The position numbers and the translations under genes were made by a program. From assembly GCF_964340395.1 (NCBI RefSeq), contig NC_135560.1, positions 445,001 through 509,000 on the forward strand: a DNA stretch of 64,000 nt. The letters are read 5' to 3'. Origin of the DNA: Glandiceps talaboti (lineage: Eukaryota > Hemichordata > Enteropneusta > Spengelidae). The notes beneath the pieces are model-generated. The model was not told the origin of the DNA. It saw nothing but the letters and a program-made list of their open reading frames with translations, and made no database searches. Shown piece by piece: positions 23,988 through 35,364 of this stretch; position 1 is the first letter of the stretch, and each line of letters opens with the position of its first letter.

Positions 23988-25300
23988 TTAAAGTGTATGT
24001 AAATAGGTTTCCAAAGTTTCCGACTTTTTGCCTGCAAATGACGTAGTTTTCATAGGTGATTAAAGATGTGTGTGACATTTTTGACAAAAGTACGATATTA
24101 ATTACGAAAAACTGGGTTTTTTTTGGAAAAATTCCGGAAATTGCCGAAGTTGTTCATGTATTTCATGACATAACAACCATAAGGAATTTCAAATATGGTG
24201 GACTACATAACAAGCAATAGCGATTCTAGTGGAACCACGTTCCACTCTTTAGAAGTCAAAATTGACAATGACAATAATACATGCAGTACTAGTGATGACG
24301 AAGAAGATGTGGTAGTGGGGGATGCTTGTATTGTACCATATATGTATGAACCACTACCACAACCATGACTACAGCCAAATAACAATCCCCACCTGCAGAT
24401 GGTCATTGATGATGTTATTGTCAATAGACTAAATAATACTGACTGGTAAGTTATGATAATAAAAAGTAGATATTTTAAATTAGCAGAGGAAGGAAAAAGT
24501 TGGGTCGAAATTTCAAAAGTAGTTGTCCCATTGAGATCATAACACCGTAACAGTAGTACTATTTAGTGGGGTTATATCGACTTACTGACTACCTGACTAC
24601 ACAGTGTGTGTACGTACGCTAACTGTGTTTGAATCGCCATTCATATATTTCATGTGAACGGCTATGTAATATTGAAGGTCTGATCGGTTGTCAATCTTTA
24701 AAGGATTTTGTGAAATCATCATTACCAGAAAAAATCAGAACAGTTCAGGAATGGCCAAATAATTTATTGACGATGAGCACTGTGCATACAATGCATTCCA
24801 GGGTAGCAGGGCGAGGTCTACCACTAGAGCACCCAGTACAGTTCCTCACGTGTGACTAGACATGCCCCGGAGAACACGCTAGTATACAGCCCGAGAAACC
24901 TCGGGTTCTGTTCTCACTCTCAGTCACCTTGCAAACAATGCATTAAATTTAGCATTTATAAATGACTGGTCTTCATTCACTGACAAGGAAGCCAAAGTCA
25001 TACAACAAGGTCATGAATATATCTAAAAGGAAGTGCACTGCACTATAGTACTGTAGTACGTATGAACATGTTTCGTTTTTGTTATTCATCGGCGTAGCGA
25101 TATGGGCCGGTACGTAGATGTTGCTATCACAAGTAAAAATCCCCATTATGTGGCACCAGCTCGTAATGTTATACTAGTATGTTCTTTGAAAGTGTAATTT
25201 ATGTTTCTTGTCTGGTGAAATAACTTTCAATAAAGCATATTCTTAAATAACACCGAGATCTCGCAAAATGCGAGAGTTTCCGCTTGGGGGGCAAACGCTG
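23988..25300 (+). repeat. Dispersed repeat P, copy 1 (carries the P2X7-like fragment)
   Basis: Its left block (23988-24125) and right block (about 25235-25290, with CCGAGATCTCGC and the CTCGCA/TGCGAG hairpin) recur in reverse order and orientation at 32905-33045 and 32480-32545. The two copies therefore frame different inner sequences: a P2X7-like gene fragment here, and a SAP ORF just beyond the other. Confidence 0.6.
24195..24445 (+). pseudogene. P2X7-like intracellular-domain protein, N-terminal exon relic
   Basis: From ATG at 24195 the frame reads MVDYITSNSDSSG, an acidic stretch STSDDEEDVVVGD, then VPYMYEPLPQP, a TGA at 24366-24368, and continues to NRLNNTDW, where a GTAAGTT donor splits the Trp codon. 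An acidic N-terminus, a PY-x-(F/Y)-EP motif and an NTDW followed by a Cys cluster are typical of invertebrate proteins related to the P2X7 receptor's intracellular domain, a zinc-binding fold not tied to a channel. The Cys cluster itself would be on the next exon. A possible continuation at about 24645-24740 (ERLCNIEGLIGCQSLKDFV) is weak. The in-frame stop makes this copy inactive unless the stop is an error. Confidence 0.4.
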
Positions 25301-25470
25301 AAAAGAAACCATTGTGTAACTTGTGTCACAGTATAGCATTGGTTGTCGCTCAGAGCGCCTACGTTCAGTATGGGTGGAAATGACCGCTGCAACTTTGTTT
25401 ACAGCTTTTCAAAGCGACGTGGATTGACTTCAGTAACCTTCCAATGACTTGTCCTACATGTATGTATCAT

Positions 25471-25507
25471 CTTGGAGTAATTATACTGTCTGTATAATTA
25501 CTCCAAG
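25471..25507. repeat. Perfect 16-bp-arm inverted repeat
   Basis: CTTGGAGTAATTATAC, five-base loop TGTCT, then its exact complement. It could form a stable cruciform or hairpin. No T-run follows, so it is not a terminator-like site. Confidence 0.95.
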
Positions 25508-26128
25508 GTATCATATACCATGACATCGATAAACACGAACAAGCGACCTATCGGTCAGAATAGCTCCACTGTTGTTTTTAATTTAATTTTTTATTTTGGT
25601 AACATGTAGAAGTGGTTCAGTTCTTCAGTTCTTCACTATGCAGTTTTGTTTTAGCGATGTAATAAAGTGGTTAGTGGTTTCATATGATGTCTCACTATAA
25701 AACACATTTTACACAGAAAGTTGGTAATGTATTGTACTCTTATACCATAGTCACCATTTTATTAAAAAAATCTACTGCTATGAAAAATGAGACAAAATCT
25801 CAGAAAAATAATGACTGGGAAATGCACACAAGAAAAAGAAAAAAAAGAGGATTTTGAGGTTGGCTATAAATAATTCCAGTGTCTTACAGATTTAACCCTG
25901 GAAATTTTTAATGATGAATGAAATAAACTAGGGATCTAAAATAATTTTGAGGCAATTCGAATTTCAATTTTCTAACAAATTTACCAAGTCAACAACATTC
26001 AACTTGTACTAGTTGTAGTAGACATAACATCGTCTGATATTTTAATTTATGGAGTTTCTTGTGACCGGCGCCTGTCAGCAGATTCGGCCAATTTTTTTTC
26101 ATCATTCCATTGTATTTAAACCTTGTAC

Positions 26129-26637
26129 TTGACATTTCGCAATATTTATAATTCTCAACAAATTACCTCAACATGCCTCACCTCGCTCGTACTCAAAGCA
26201 GTCCCGGTATGATCACTGACTAGTCGTGCTTGCATACAGAGTAATCCAGGACTTGATTCTGACAATTGTCCCTACTATTTGTTTAGAGTCAAGTCAGCAA
26301 TATAGACTTGTGCACCGTCTGTCGTATGTAAGCAGGGCTAACCACTGGCATGACCAGAGAGAACCTTTTCGGATTTACATGTAAAACGGGGAAAGATACG
26401 AAAAACATAATGCATAAGTGCATAATAGAATAAGTGTGACATTCTAACTAGATAGTCTGGTGTTGATAGAATGAGTGTACTTGACATTTCGCAATATTTA
26501 TAATTCTCAACAAAATACCTCAACATGCCTCACCTCGCTCGTACTCAAAGAAGTCCCGGTATTATCACTGACATGACCAGAGAGAACCTTTTCGGATTTA
26601 CATGTCAAACGGGGAAAGATACGAAAAACATAATGCA
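26129..26637. repeat. Direct duplication flanking an inverted satellite piece
   Basis: Block ACTTGACATTTCGCAATATT (26129-26220) is repeated at 26479-26572, and block CATGACCAGAGAGAACCTTT (26349-26412) at 26572-26637. Between the first B block and second A block sits a satellite fragment. The paralogous family E copy has none of this, so the whole block is an insertion at about 26129. Confidence 0.85.
26425..26478 (-). repeat. 1.3 units of the 41-bp satellite, inverted and isolated
   Basis: The sequence GTGACATTCTAACTAGATAG then TCTGGTGTTGATAGAATGAG is the exact reverse complement of the satellite unit that fills 1-5812. It is 20 kb from the array and in opposite orientation. Confidence 0.95.
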
Positions 26638-27323
26638 AAATCTGAAGCCAAATTAAAGTTGTAATTATTTTAATTATTTTTACTTGCCAAATATTTGCAT
26701 TTTGGAAATGGTAAGACACGTTCATGTCGTTTACATGTAAACTGTCGGCCAATATAAACAAAGTTTGGTCGATTCACACAGTCCGCAGTGAGACTGCTCT
26801 TGCATGACTTCAACCGCATGCCTTGGCATGCCTTCCTTACGCGAGTCAGTTGTCTTCATACTGGTTCACCGTCACTCCAAATTGCACAACAATTTTGAAT
26901 TAATTGTTATCTGAAAACACCAAACTTTTATTGTGGGTCTGAAGTGTGATTTTAGTGAGTACCAAGAACGTTGCTGCTTGCTGCGGAAAATCGCCCGGTC
27001 AAACGAGGTCATCTTCAGCTTCCGGGTCAAATCAAGTCGTTTTCTACCGAAAATTTTTGAACGGACCCGTTACACAACGATCCTACTAAATTTACTTGCC
27101 ATGGTTATTTAAAACACATAAAATCCACCTTTTTGTGATATTTGTAAAATTTTCCGGTTCGTATTAAGGAAACTATGAGCGAAAAACCGGGTCGAAATTT
27201 CAGGCCTCAAGTATGCGTCCCGAATTTGTCAGAAAATCGGTATTCCTAAATGTAATGCCAAAATTTGTTAGCTGGTACGAAAGAAGAGATGTCAGTTGAG
27301 GTTTAGGCGTTATAGTATCTAAA

Positions 27324-27551
27324 ATGGGGGACTCTAGTGAATGTTACGGTGCGTTGAAAATACCCAAAAATAAGGCCCGTGAGCAGCCGTTCAAAGAGTA
27401 AACGGTCGCGATCTGAAGGAAAAATGCACATGATGCATGCAAATGAGGGTGTTGCAGACTGGCTGATTATGTGCAGAATTTGGATTTGAAGTTTACAACC
27501 CTGTTTCGAACAAACACATGTCATTTGGGTGCACAATGTGTAGAATTATGA
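27324..27551 (+). pseudogene. Broken copy of the 74-residue ORF of family E
   Basis: It aligns with the open copy at 57974-58198. The start MGDSSECYGALKIPKNKA is kept, but a TAA follows after FKE and a frameshifted middle precedes the conserved end with LDLKFTTLFRTN and the same TGA. It is a decayed copy. Confidence 0.75.
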
Positions 27552-28071
27552 CTATAGCACATATTACATTGCTTGTTTGACGTCAATAGTGTCTTTTGAA
27601 AAGTGGCAGTTTACTTAAAGTCTCGTGGACTGTTTTCCAATATGGCGTCGGCCATAATGCTCATTAACATATTCATTTTTTCTTTAAATTACAAAAAAAA
27701 ATCATCAAAAATAGAAAAGAAGATGTGCTGACTTGAAATTAACAAATCTGAGTAAGCTACCCTCTGCGCATCAACACACCAGATATCAAAGCAATCTGAC
27801 AAGATTGAGGAGATGATGAAAATATCATTTTTGAAAAAAAAAATCATAAAAAATTGAAAATGGCACAGATCAACTTGGCATGAACAAATCTGAATAGCCT
27901 CCCCCCCAGGGAACATGCACACCAAATATCGAAGTATTCTGACTGTTACTTTTGGAGAAGATGACGAAAATAAAAAAAGTTGACGGACACCTATGATTCA
28001 CTTATACTCTATACTCTATACCCACCTATACCTAAAGCTACGCTTTCAGCTTTCGCTGACAGCGGAGCTAA

Positions 28072-30540
28072 AAACTCGAATTGCAATTCAAATTGTAAAA
28101 CGTTTTACTGTCTCTGCAAAACATAGTTTCAACTGGAAATTGTATTTACCAGTTCTCATGCTTTTTAGCCTTCAAGTTGTTTCTGTGGAGTCGTTTTTAA
28201 TCACGTTTCCGTAATTTATGCATGTTGATATTGACTGTCACACCAAGACAGTGATGAACACATTGGCGGCGGCCGTGGCTTTCACATGTTTCAACTATCA
28301 CGTGAAAACATCTACAAATCTGTTTTGAATTACTAAACTATTGCTGAATAATTATTTCAGGTGATCGAACTTTTGATTTACACATTAACAGAAGGATTGA
28401 ATCAACATCAGTCGATCGTTCAACTTGCTGTGAGTGCTGAAATAAAAATTAGCAATACCACCATCTATGACACTTTAGTTTAGAGGCCACATCAAACATG
28501 TGACATCTTGTGTCGTGTTGTTCACCGACACTACTTACGTGACACTAAATAAAATGTTACTAAAATGAACAAAATGGTACATTCTAATTCCCAATTATTG
28601 AATTCTAATCGAAATGAAAGTGATGTGCAATATTTTCGTACCCTTTGAACTTGCAGAGATCAGGTCAGAAAGGGCTTCACTAGCTGACAACACATGGCGC
28701 AATGTAATAACATGTGGTCTCAATGTGGGCAAGTCCACTACTCCTGAATGGGTGGGCCGTGACAAAGTCTTGGAACAGTCCGTTTTTACGTGTACATGGT
28801 GCGTGACTAACGAAGCCCAAGTGAAATCCAAATCTATCCAGAGATGATATGATTTTTTTTTTGACGTATTTCAAATCATGAATACATATACCAATCAACA
28901 TTAGAAATACATGTAATTTTGAAGTTGTGTTTTGGATGTTGATATCGATTTTTTAACATTCGTTTTTTGAAACTCATTGAAAATCAAAATATGAACAATG
29001 TTTCACTTTCTTGAGCTGTTAGGGGGCACATTTTATCACTACATTATTGCACCATTTGTGCCACTAGGTTTGAATCAAAGAGAGATCACATGGAAGTGAA
29101 CAAAACAATGTCTTCGTTAATATCCCTTCGATCATCAGGCACATGATGTGGCACAATAAATCGATTGAAAGCCGTCCAGGTTGAGAGGTAATCACACCTA
29201 GGGTATGATAAATGAGGTCAGAATACTGGTTTAATAATATTTTTCATAAGTTTTCTATCTTCAAAAAGTTCTAAGCTTGTGAAAATAGCGTCCTCCTGCT
29301 ACAAGACCTGTCCGATTTCACCGTAACATATTTTCTTCAATAAGTGGATGTCGTGTCGAGCATTTAACCAGCTGACACAGTGTCACTTTCAATTCGAAAA
29401 CCTCCCCGTGGATGCGAATTTGTATTGCCATCTTCGCTGCTCAGCCTTATGGAGTATAACACCACAAACAGATATGTGCGATTTCGGATAAGAACTGAAT
29501 ACTAATTACTAGATAACGAATGATTTGACCAATGGGTGAATGTATTGTAATAAAATTTGATCTTTCTCTACACTGTGTCAAGTCTATTACTATGTGTTCC
29601 AAGCTTGTGGTACTAACAGCCTTAACAGGTCAATCCAGCAACACGACAACCTTGTTTTCGTTAACAGTTACACAAACATAATGTTTATAGGTCGATTCAG
29701 CCATAAATGATGTGCTGCACTGTACAACATTTTACCCACAACTCTCTCTGATTTGTAGTGTTGGACATCATCACCTTTAAGTCAGACAATGTATAGTGTT
29801 TTGTAAAAACATTTTTACCATGTGGCAAGCGTAGAATTGCAACTGATGAGTTTCTGAATACCCATTTTCATCGGTTCTGGTATCAGTGATTTATTGTAGA
29901 AGGAGTAGCAATTTTAGGAATTTGTCAGCAGATTTTCTTGAAAGACATGCAGAATATTTGCGACGAAACTAAGGAAAATATATGCACCTGTTATGACTTT
30001 GCCAAAGATATAGATTTATTTGAATAGGTATGACAAAAGAAATTTACATACTAAAACTCATCATACACACTGACTACCCAAGTTATTGACACTTTGACAG
30101 TGAAAAGTGTTTTATTCACAGCACATGCTTAATTTAGTTGTTACTTCATTTTCATACAAAATTTAGAACTTTATTTTTGATTCCCAAGCGTTCTTTTGCT
30201 ACATATTAATTAAACTTAATTACTATGCTTAAAATGTTGAAAAGTATGGATTATTGAAAAAGTTATAAAATAAGGAACCTCCAAGCATACCAATCAGATA
30301 GAGTTGTGGGTAAGATATTGTACAGTGTGCTGGAAAGGGTTGGTTTTTTTGTGTGCTGATTAGGTATGAGAAAATGTATTTTTTCAAGGTTGGAATAGGA
30401 ATGTTTGAATTTTCGTCTGGGTCACACAACACAAAACTATTTAAATGAATAACACTGTCGGAATGACATCGCAAAAATGATTAAATTTCATTTTTGAAAA
30501 ATAACACTGACAATAACCCAATATCTAAAAATAATTCTTG
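28072..30540. other. BLM intron, no recognised feature
   Basis: No dispersed family recognised apart from the loose inverted match 28545-28640 to 13035-13130. The frame 28614-28847 has no recognised domain. Confidence 0.4.
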
Positions 30541-30557
30541 TCTAATAAAACCACCAC

Positions 30558-30602
30558 TCTATGGATGGATGGATAGATGATGGATATGGATGGATGGATG
30601 GT
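30558..30602. repeat. (GGAT)n imperfect microsatellite
   Basis: GGATGGAT units with ATGGATAGATGATGG interruptions. Confidence 0.85.
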
Positions 30603-31068
30603 GTCAGTCAGTCAATATGTGCCTGAAATAAGGTCCCGCTCCAGACATGGATTAAAAATTAAATTTATTTGTACATTGAGGACGTCCAACAGGATATGTT
30701 CATATTCGGACGGTATCTGCATACTTGTTGTTTTCTCTTTCCTTTGATCTTTGCTTTCATATTATTTTAAATAAACATGGCGCCAAACTGCAAACTTCAA
30801 AGAAACTTCAGATGGTATGAGTAAAAGGTGCCCCCTAACTTTCCAGTAAACGTTGAAACGTGAAACGTTGTTAGTGGTTTGATTTTGATTGCGCTTCAAA
30901 AATCGAACGTTCGCATTTCGATATCAACACCCTGAACACTAAATTCCAAAGTAACGTAATTTCAAATGTTGATTTCTTATACACTTATTCATTGTTTGAA
31001 ATCACGTAAAAAACAAATAACATCATTGATTTCCTGGAAGAGCTTTGCTACCGCATGTCTACATAATA
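30603..31068. other. BLM intron, no recognised feature
   Basis: Nothing recognised. Confidence 0.35.
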
Positions 31069-31074
31069 GTATAA

Positions 31075-31108
<34 letters not shown>

Positions 31109-31118
31109 TGTTGTTGTT
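31069..31118. repeat. (TAG)n(TTG)n microsatellite
   Basis: About eleven TAG units followed by TTG units. It gives poly-Val or poly-Thr frames that are not genes. Confidence 0.95.
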
Positions 31119-32244
31119 GTTTTTACAGTGAAAGAATGTGATGCTAGTTTACATGTTGATAAGTATAGGTGGCGTAAGGTCACGCACCATACATGTGCTC
31201 CAAAATCGATATCTACGGTTTTAAATTTAAGTTGTTAAGTCTATCTATGATTTGCTTCTTTTAAGAAAATATACGAAAGTAAGATTTTCCACGGCTACTT
31301 CAGTATTGAATGCTAAGTTCTCCCTCTGTCTCTTCCCTTTAGTTTAATAGTTCAGATGTTGCAAGTGTTGTCACAGTACAATCTTTGACCTTTCAAAATC
31401 TTAGCGAAGTCGTTTATATAAAGCAGAAAGTTTGGCAGATAACTGTCCTTGAAAATGTATACTCGCTTTATTTCATTTTCTTTTGATTTTAATTATCATC
31501 CATACAGAGACACAAAGTGGTTTTATTTTCTTTCAAAAAATGACCTGTGAAACCCTACCATGGTGCCGTATTGTCTTCGACTATGATTTTTGTTTTTGTA
31601 CAAAAAAAAATCTGAACATGTTGAAGAGAACTAGGGCTAGACATGTGTTACAGTGAGTTTTTTGACGTGGGAGCATGACGTGTTGAGTGCACTGTGCTGT
31701 GTCCATATGAACCAGTGCAGTAATTTTCCAGGTAGACACAACAACAACGAAAATTGCAACATTAGTGTTGCCTTTTTCGCGTTCATTGCGACAGGGTACA
31801 TTATGTATCAAAATAAAAACAATCAACTCGCACTACTATGGCGGAAAGCAAAACATACAGTCAGACTGTGCATGTTTTTTCCAAAAAAATTATCATCATG
31901 CTGAAGGTATTTTATGAAGTTAACTTGCTTTTTATTAGTTTAAACACCATTTTCAAAGCATTTTATAAGTTTTCCAATGTGGGGAACCCTGGTCACATTT
32001 ACCGGCTCACCGGCCTTAAAAAACCCACTGATTCATTGTACATCACTCCCTTGCCAGGTGGATTACTTAGCCATATGGTTATTTTAGTACAACATGCATC
32101 TCTCTCTCCGTGTATGTCGGCAAAGTTTACGACTGTCATTTTTTCTAGGCCAGAAAAATAGCGTTGCCTCTCTTGATTCCATTTTTGTAAGAATTAAAAA
32201 TCCTTATGGCAATTAAGTTGACGCACGTAAAACAAAATGAACTC
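31119..32244. other. BLM intron, no recognised feature
   Basis: Short frames on both strands (for example 31838-32161) have no domain or codon-usage support. Confidence 0.35.
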
Positions 32245-32442
32245 TTACCCCTCCCCCCTAAACGAAGGGGTACAGCCCCTTATGCCTTCATGCAGGCAAA
32301 TTCGCTCAATCAAATAATCTTTTCTTCCAGATTTTGGTAGGCCATGGTCTTTTAAATAGCTTTCTGATGCTTTCCATCTTTTGAGAGTTTTATATGTTAC
32401 CCTGGGTTTTGATCGTTCGTCAGACACTATACTATCGCCCAT
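32245..32442 (-). CDS. Small SAP-domain protein or first exon
   Basis: ATG at 32442 starts MGDSIVSDERSKPRVTYK. Residues about 16-45 (TLKRWKASESYLKDHG then LPKSGRKDYLIERI) fit the SAP motif: two helices, a GL-x-x-SG-x-K turn and a hydrophobic ending. SAP modules bind AT-rich DNA and occur in nuclear proteins and in some transposon-encoded nucleases. The frame ends after 65 residues at a TGA. A stand-alone protein this short is unusual, so it is probably the first piece of a longer gene now lost or interrupted. It lies just downstream, on its strand, of the end block shared with repeat P (32480-32545). Confidence 0.5.
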   Translation of the reverse strand: MGDSIVSDERSKPRVTYKTLKRWKASESYLKDHGLPKSGRKDYLIERICLHEGIRGCTPSFRGEG

Positions 32443-32479
32443 TGTTGATCAACTAATGCAAAGTGTATGCCCCCCCAAG

Positions 32480-33045
32480 CAGTTGATCACACGCAACTCT
32501 CGCATTGTGCGAGATCTCGGCCACCATTTAAGAATATGGTCTATTCAATTCAACATTAGGACTCGTAATCACAGCCAACAAAAGAAATGTCATCTAAGCA
32601 AGTATCGTAATATGTAGTACACTAGGACGCAACATCTTATCATTCATGATCGTTTTTCGTGAGTTTGAGAGTTGTGCAGTACTAAGACATCATTGAAAAC
32701 ATTTGGAAACTTATTCTCTGTATGTTGAAAAGAAGCAAGCTGATTAGAACTTCCAAATTTTTAGTGAGAAAATCAGTGTAGACTCAATTGTTGACGTCCC
32801 CTTACAACGCAACGTTCAGGCATGGTTAAAAAAACATGGATGCCGCGATCGAGTTCTGGCAGAGACACAATTTTCTGAAGACTCACAAAGCAAAACGCTC
32901 ATCGCAGAAAAAAAATCAATTTTTCATTATTAATATTGTACTTTTGTCAAAAATGTCATACAAATCTTTAATCACCTACGAAAACTACGTCATTTGCAGG
33001 CAAAAACTCAGAAACTTTGGAAACCTATTTACATACACTTTAAAG
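32480..33045 (-). repeat. Dispersed repeat P, copy 2
   Basis: Reverse-complement relative of 23988-25300, much shortened. It shares TAAAGTGTATGTAAATAGG at one end (near 33045) and GCCGAGATCTCGC plus the TGCGAG hairpin at the other (near 32510). The middle 340 bp are not shared. Confidence 0.6.
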
Positions 33046-33885
33046 CAAGCTCAGATCGCCGTGCGTTGCCATGAATGCTACGTGCATACGCTACTTGTTA
33101 AGTTTGTTTTGAACTGAGATTTCCTGATTTAGTCAAAACACAGCCCAATATGTAAACCACGATAAAAAAAATTGTCATCTATCAAACGATTTTGATGTGT
33201 TCAAATGTCTGTAATGATCGATCGACAGACCGAAAGCCTTACATGTGTATGTAATGATTTCGACACCGAGTATGCACTGACGATCTGTGCCGCACTGGAA
33301 GGTTGTGAAACTAGACAGTTACTAATTCATAGGATTTTGGAGTACGTGATTGAAATGTGTCAGCTTGCATTTGACCATGACCAAAGTATCAACAGTTTTC
33401 AAAGTACAAGAATCAGATATGAGGACGTGAGCAGTAAATCTTGAGACGGTACGAAACTTGGTCATCAGTGAATTTCTGAAAAGTATGGGCAAATGTCGGT
33501 ATTCTCTGAGAGGTTTTACTCGTTTGTTCATAATGCATTATATAGATATTTTTGACGTTATTAACGTTGCGACGTCTCTATTGGAAGAGAAAGAAAGTTA
33601 GGCCTGGGATACCCACATCTTTTTCTTTCCTTTGTGGAGATATCTCCCCTTTTACTCAATATGGTTACAGTGCTAGTGATCTGTGTGTGATCTAAGCACA
33701 CGCGAATTTGACACCGCATATATTTTGCATAATCCTCTGGCAATCGTCTTAGTTGTATGGATATATCGTGAGTTTATAGTGATAAAATAGGGCTTTTTTT
33801 AGGCCTTTCAGTACCTGTGCATTTGTTTACTTCTTTTTCTCATGATTTTTCGGGAATTGCAAAACTCAAACCCAGTTCAATTTTC
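33046..33885. other. BLM intron, no recognised feature
   Basis: The frame 33205-33444 is open but unrecognised and isolated. Confidence 0.35.
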
Positions 33886-34475
33886 GCTGGTTGAAAGAAG
33901 AATATTTATTATGGCAAAAGAGCACATAATCTCAAAAATGGTCAAAATAACGATTTTTTGTGCAACTCCACCTTCAAAAGGGTCTCTATCTGTTAAATAT
34001 GACCACCATTTTGCTGTTATTTTGGAGTTGTGAAATGAAATGATGTGTATATGCAGATTATAGCATCTGACATTTGTACAAGGTTTGGTTGAAATCAGTC
34101 TATGCATATCAGCGATAACATACATACTTTGACAACAATATGGCTATTTGACCTTGAAGATGGAAGTCAAAAGTGAATGTGCCATTAAAATGCTCATGAT
34201 TGATAACATGGGTGAAGACACTTGAAAGAGGTCTCTATCTGTTAAACTTCAAGAGTTATTGGGCAAAGTGTGATTATTTACGACAAATATGGCTGCCATT
34301 TCGCTGTTGTCGCAAGGGTTGTAAAACCAAGTGACGTGCATATGCTATCTATAACATCTGACATTTGTACCAGGTTTGGTTAAAATTGGCACATGCATAT
34401 TGGAGATACAGTTGGATATGGATGGACAAAAGGACTGACGGACAGACGAATGGAGCCCAACGTAGTAGGTACTAA
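33886..34475 (+). repeat. Family D repeat, copy with two core units
   Basis: Two units of about 250 bp share TCTCTATCTGTTAAA, CATTTTGCTGTT or CATTTCGCTGTT and CATCTGACATTTGTAC, then a GGAC-like run and GAATGGAGCCCAACG, ending TACTAAAA. Layout matches 45690-48020. Confidence 0.7.
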
Positions 34476-34647
34476 AAATCTGGTTAATAAATGTTTCTTC
34501 ACTAACATCATTTTCATCGAAATTTAGCAATTAAGTTACAGTAGAAAGAAAGGACAAGTCAAAGAATGACTTGATTCCCTTTACTACTCATATCACCGTA
34601 CAATTTGAATTAGTACATCGCGTCATATTTCCATGATCGTGTATACC

Positions 34648-34683
34648 TCAGACCACTACAGTGGTCTCTATAGTGGTCTGAGT
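34648..34683. repeat. Inverted repeat around CAGACCACTA
   Basis: CTCAGACCACTA is complemented by TAGTGGTCTGAG, with a spacer containing another AGTGGTCT. It can form a hairpin. Confidence 0.85.
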
Positions 34684-34829
34684 GTTCACTAACACTTTAA
34701 AGACTAGTGTACAAAATGCTCATGAGCAGCTTGATGCGTGTGGGAAGAAAAAGAGATCAGTAAGCAGTATATATGTGAAATTTGTACTTGACATTCACAA
34801 AACGAAATACCCACTTTCGCTTATATTAT

Positions 34830-35364
34830 TAGTAACAAGTCATTGAAAATGACAAAGTCCCCGCTATGATTGGGTTTTAAGGAACTGGCAGTTTATGTTG
34901 TCATTTTCAAACCTGGTTAATGTTGTTTGGCCTCATATGGTTGTTTTTGATATCACTACACTGTTCAAGTATGTCTGAGTTATGGCTTTGGACAGGGAAA
35001 ATTCGCAAACAAAATGGCTGCCAGGCAGCCATATCGGATTGTATCACGATGAAAATGGATATGCACATGTATGTCATAGAACACTGTCCTAATACCAACT
35101 TTGAATGAGATCTGTTCAAGCATGTCTGAGTTATGGCTTTGGACATGGAAAATTCGCAAACAAAATGGCTGCTAGGCGGCCATATTGGATCGTATCATAA
35201 AACAAATTGACGTGCATATGTATGCCATAGTATGTTGCCCCTGTACCAAGTTTGAAAAAAATCAGTCCAGGCATCTCCAAGAAACAGCGATGGACGGACG
35301 GACGGACGGACGGACAGAACCCAATCCATAAGTCCCTGTCCAGACTTTGTCCGGCGGGGACTAA
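34830..35364 (+). repeat. Family A element, most complete short copy
   Basis: 5' end with a small hairpin GTCATT / AATGAC and AAAGTCCCCGCTATGATTGG, a unique 5' region, about 1.5 core units of 151 bp, the AAACAAATTGACGTGCATAT 3' part, (GGAC)n at 35288-35316 and the terminal hairpin with GTCCGGCGGGGACTAA, ending at 35364. The 5' AGTCCCCGC and 3' GCGGGGACT are inverted. Confidence 0.85.

Larger units (their letters stand above)
25540..28071 (+). mobile_element. Family E repeat, copy 1
   Basis: It is shared with 56580-58470 over most of its length: AACAAGCGACCTATCG at the start, GTGACCGGCGCCTGTCAG, AAATCCACCTTTTTGTG, a small ORF, CAGTTTACTTAAAGTCTCG and AGAAGATGTGCTGACTTGAA. Copy 1 has an insertion at 26129-26640 with an inverted satellite piece, and lacks the 72-bp repeats of copy 2. 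Its right end is a hairpin built on CGCTGACAGCG inside AGCT pairs, followed by CTAA at 28068-28071. No transposase was recognised. Confidence 0.7.

Noticed and set aside
30966-31238. Frame with poly-Val
   Set aside because: Produced by the (TAG)n/(TTG)n microsatellite.
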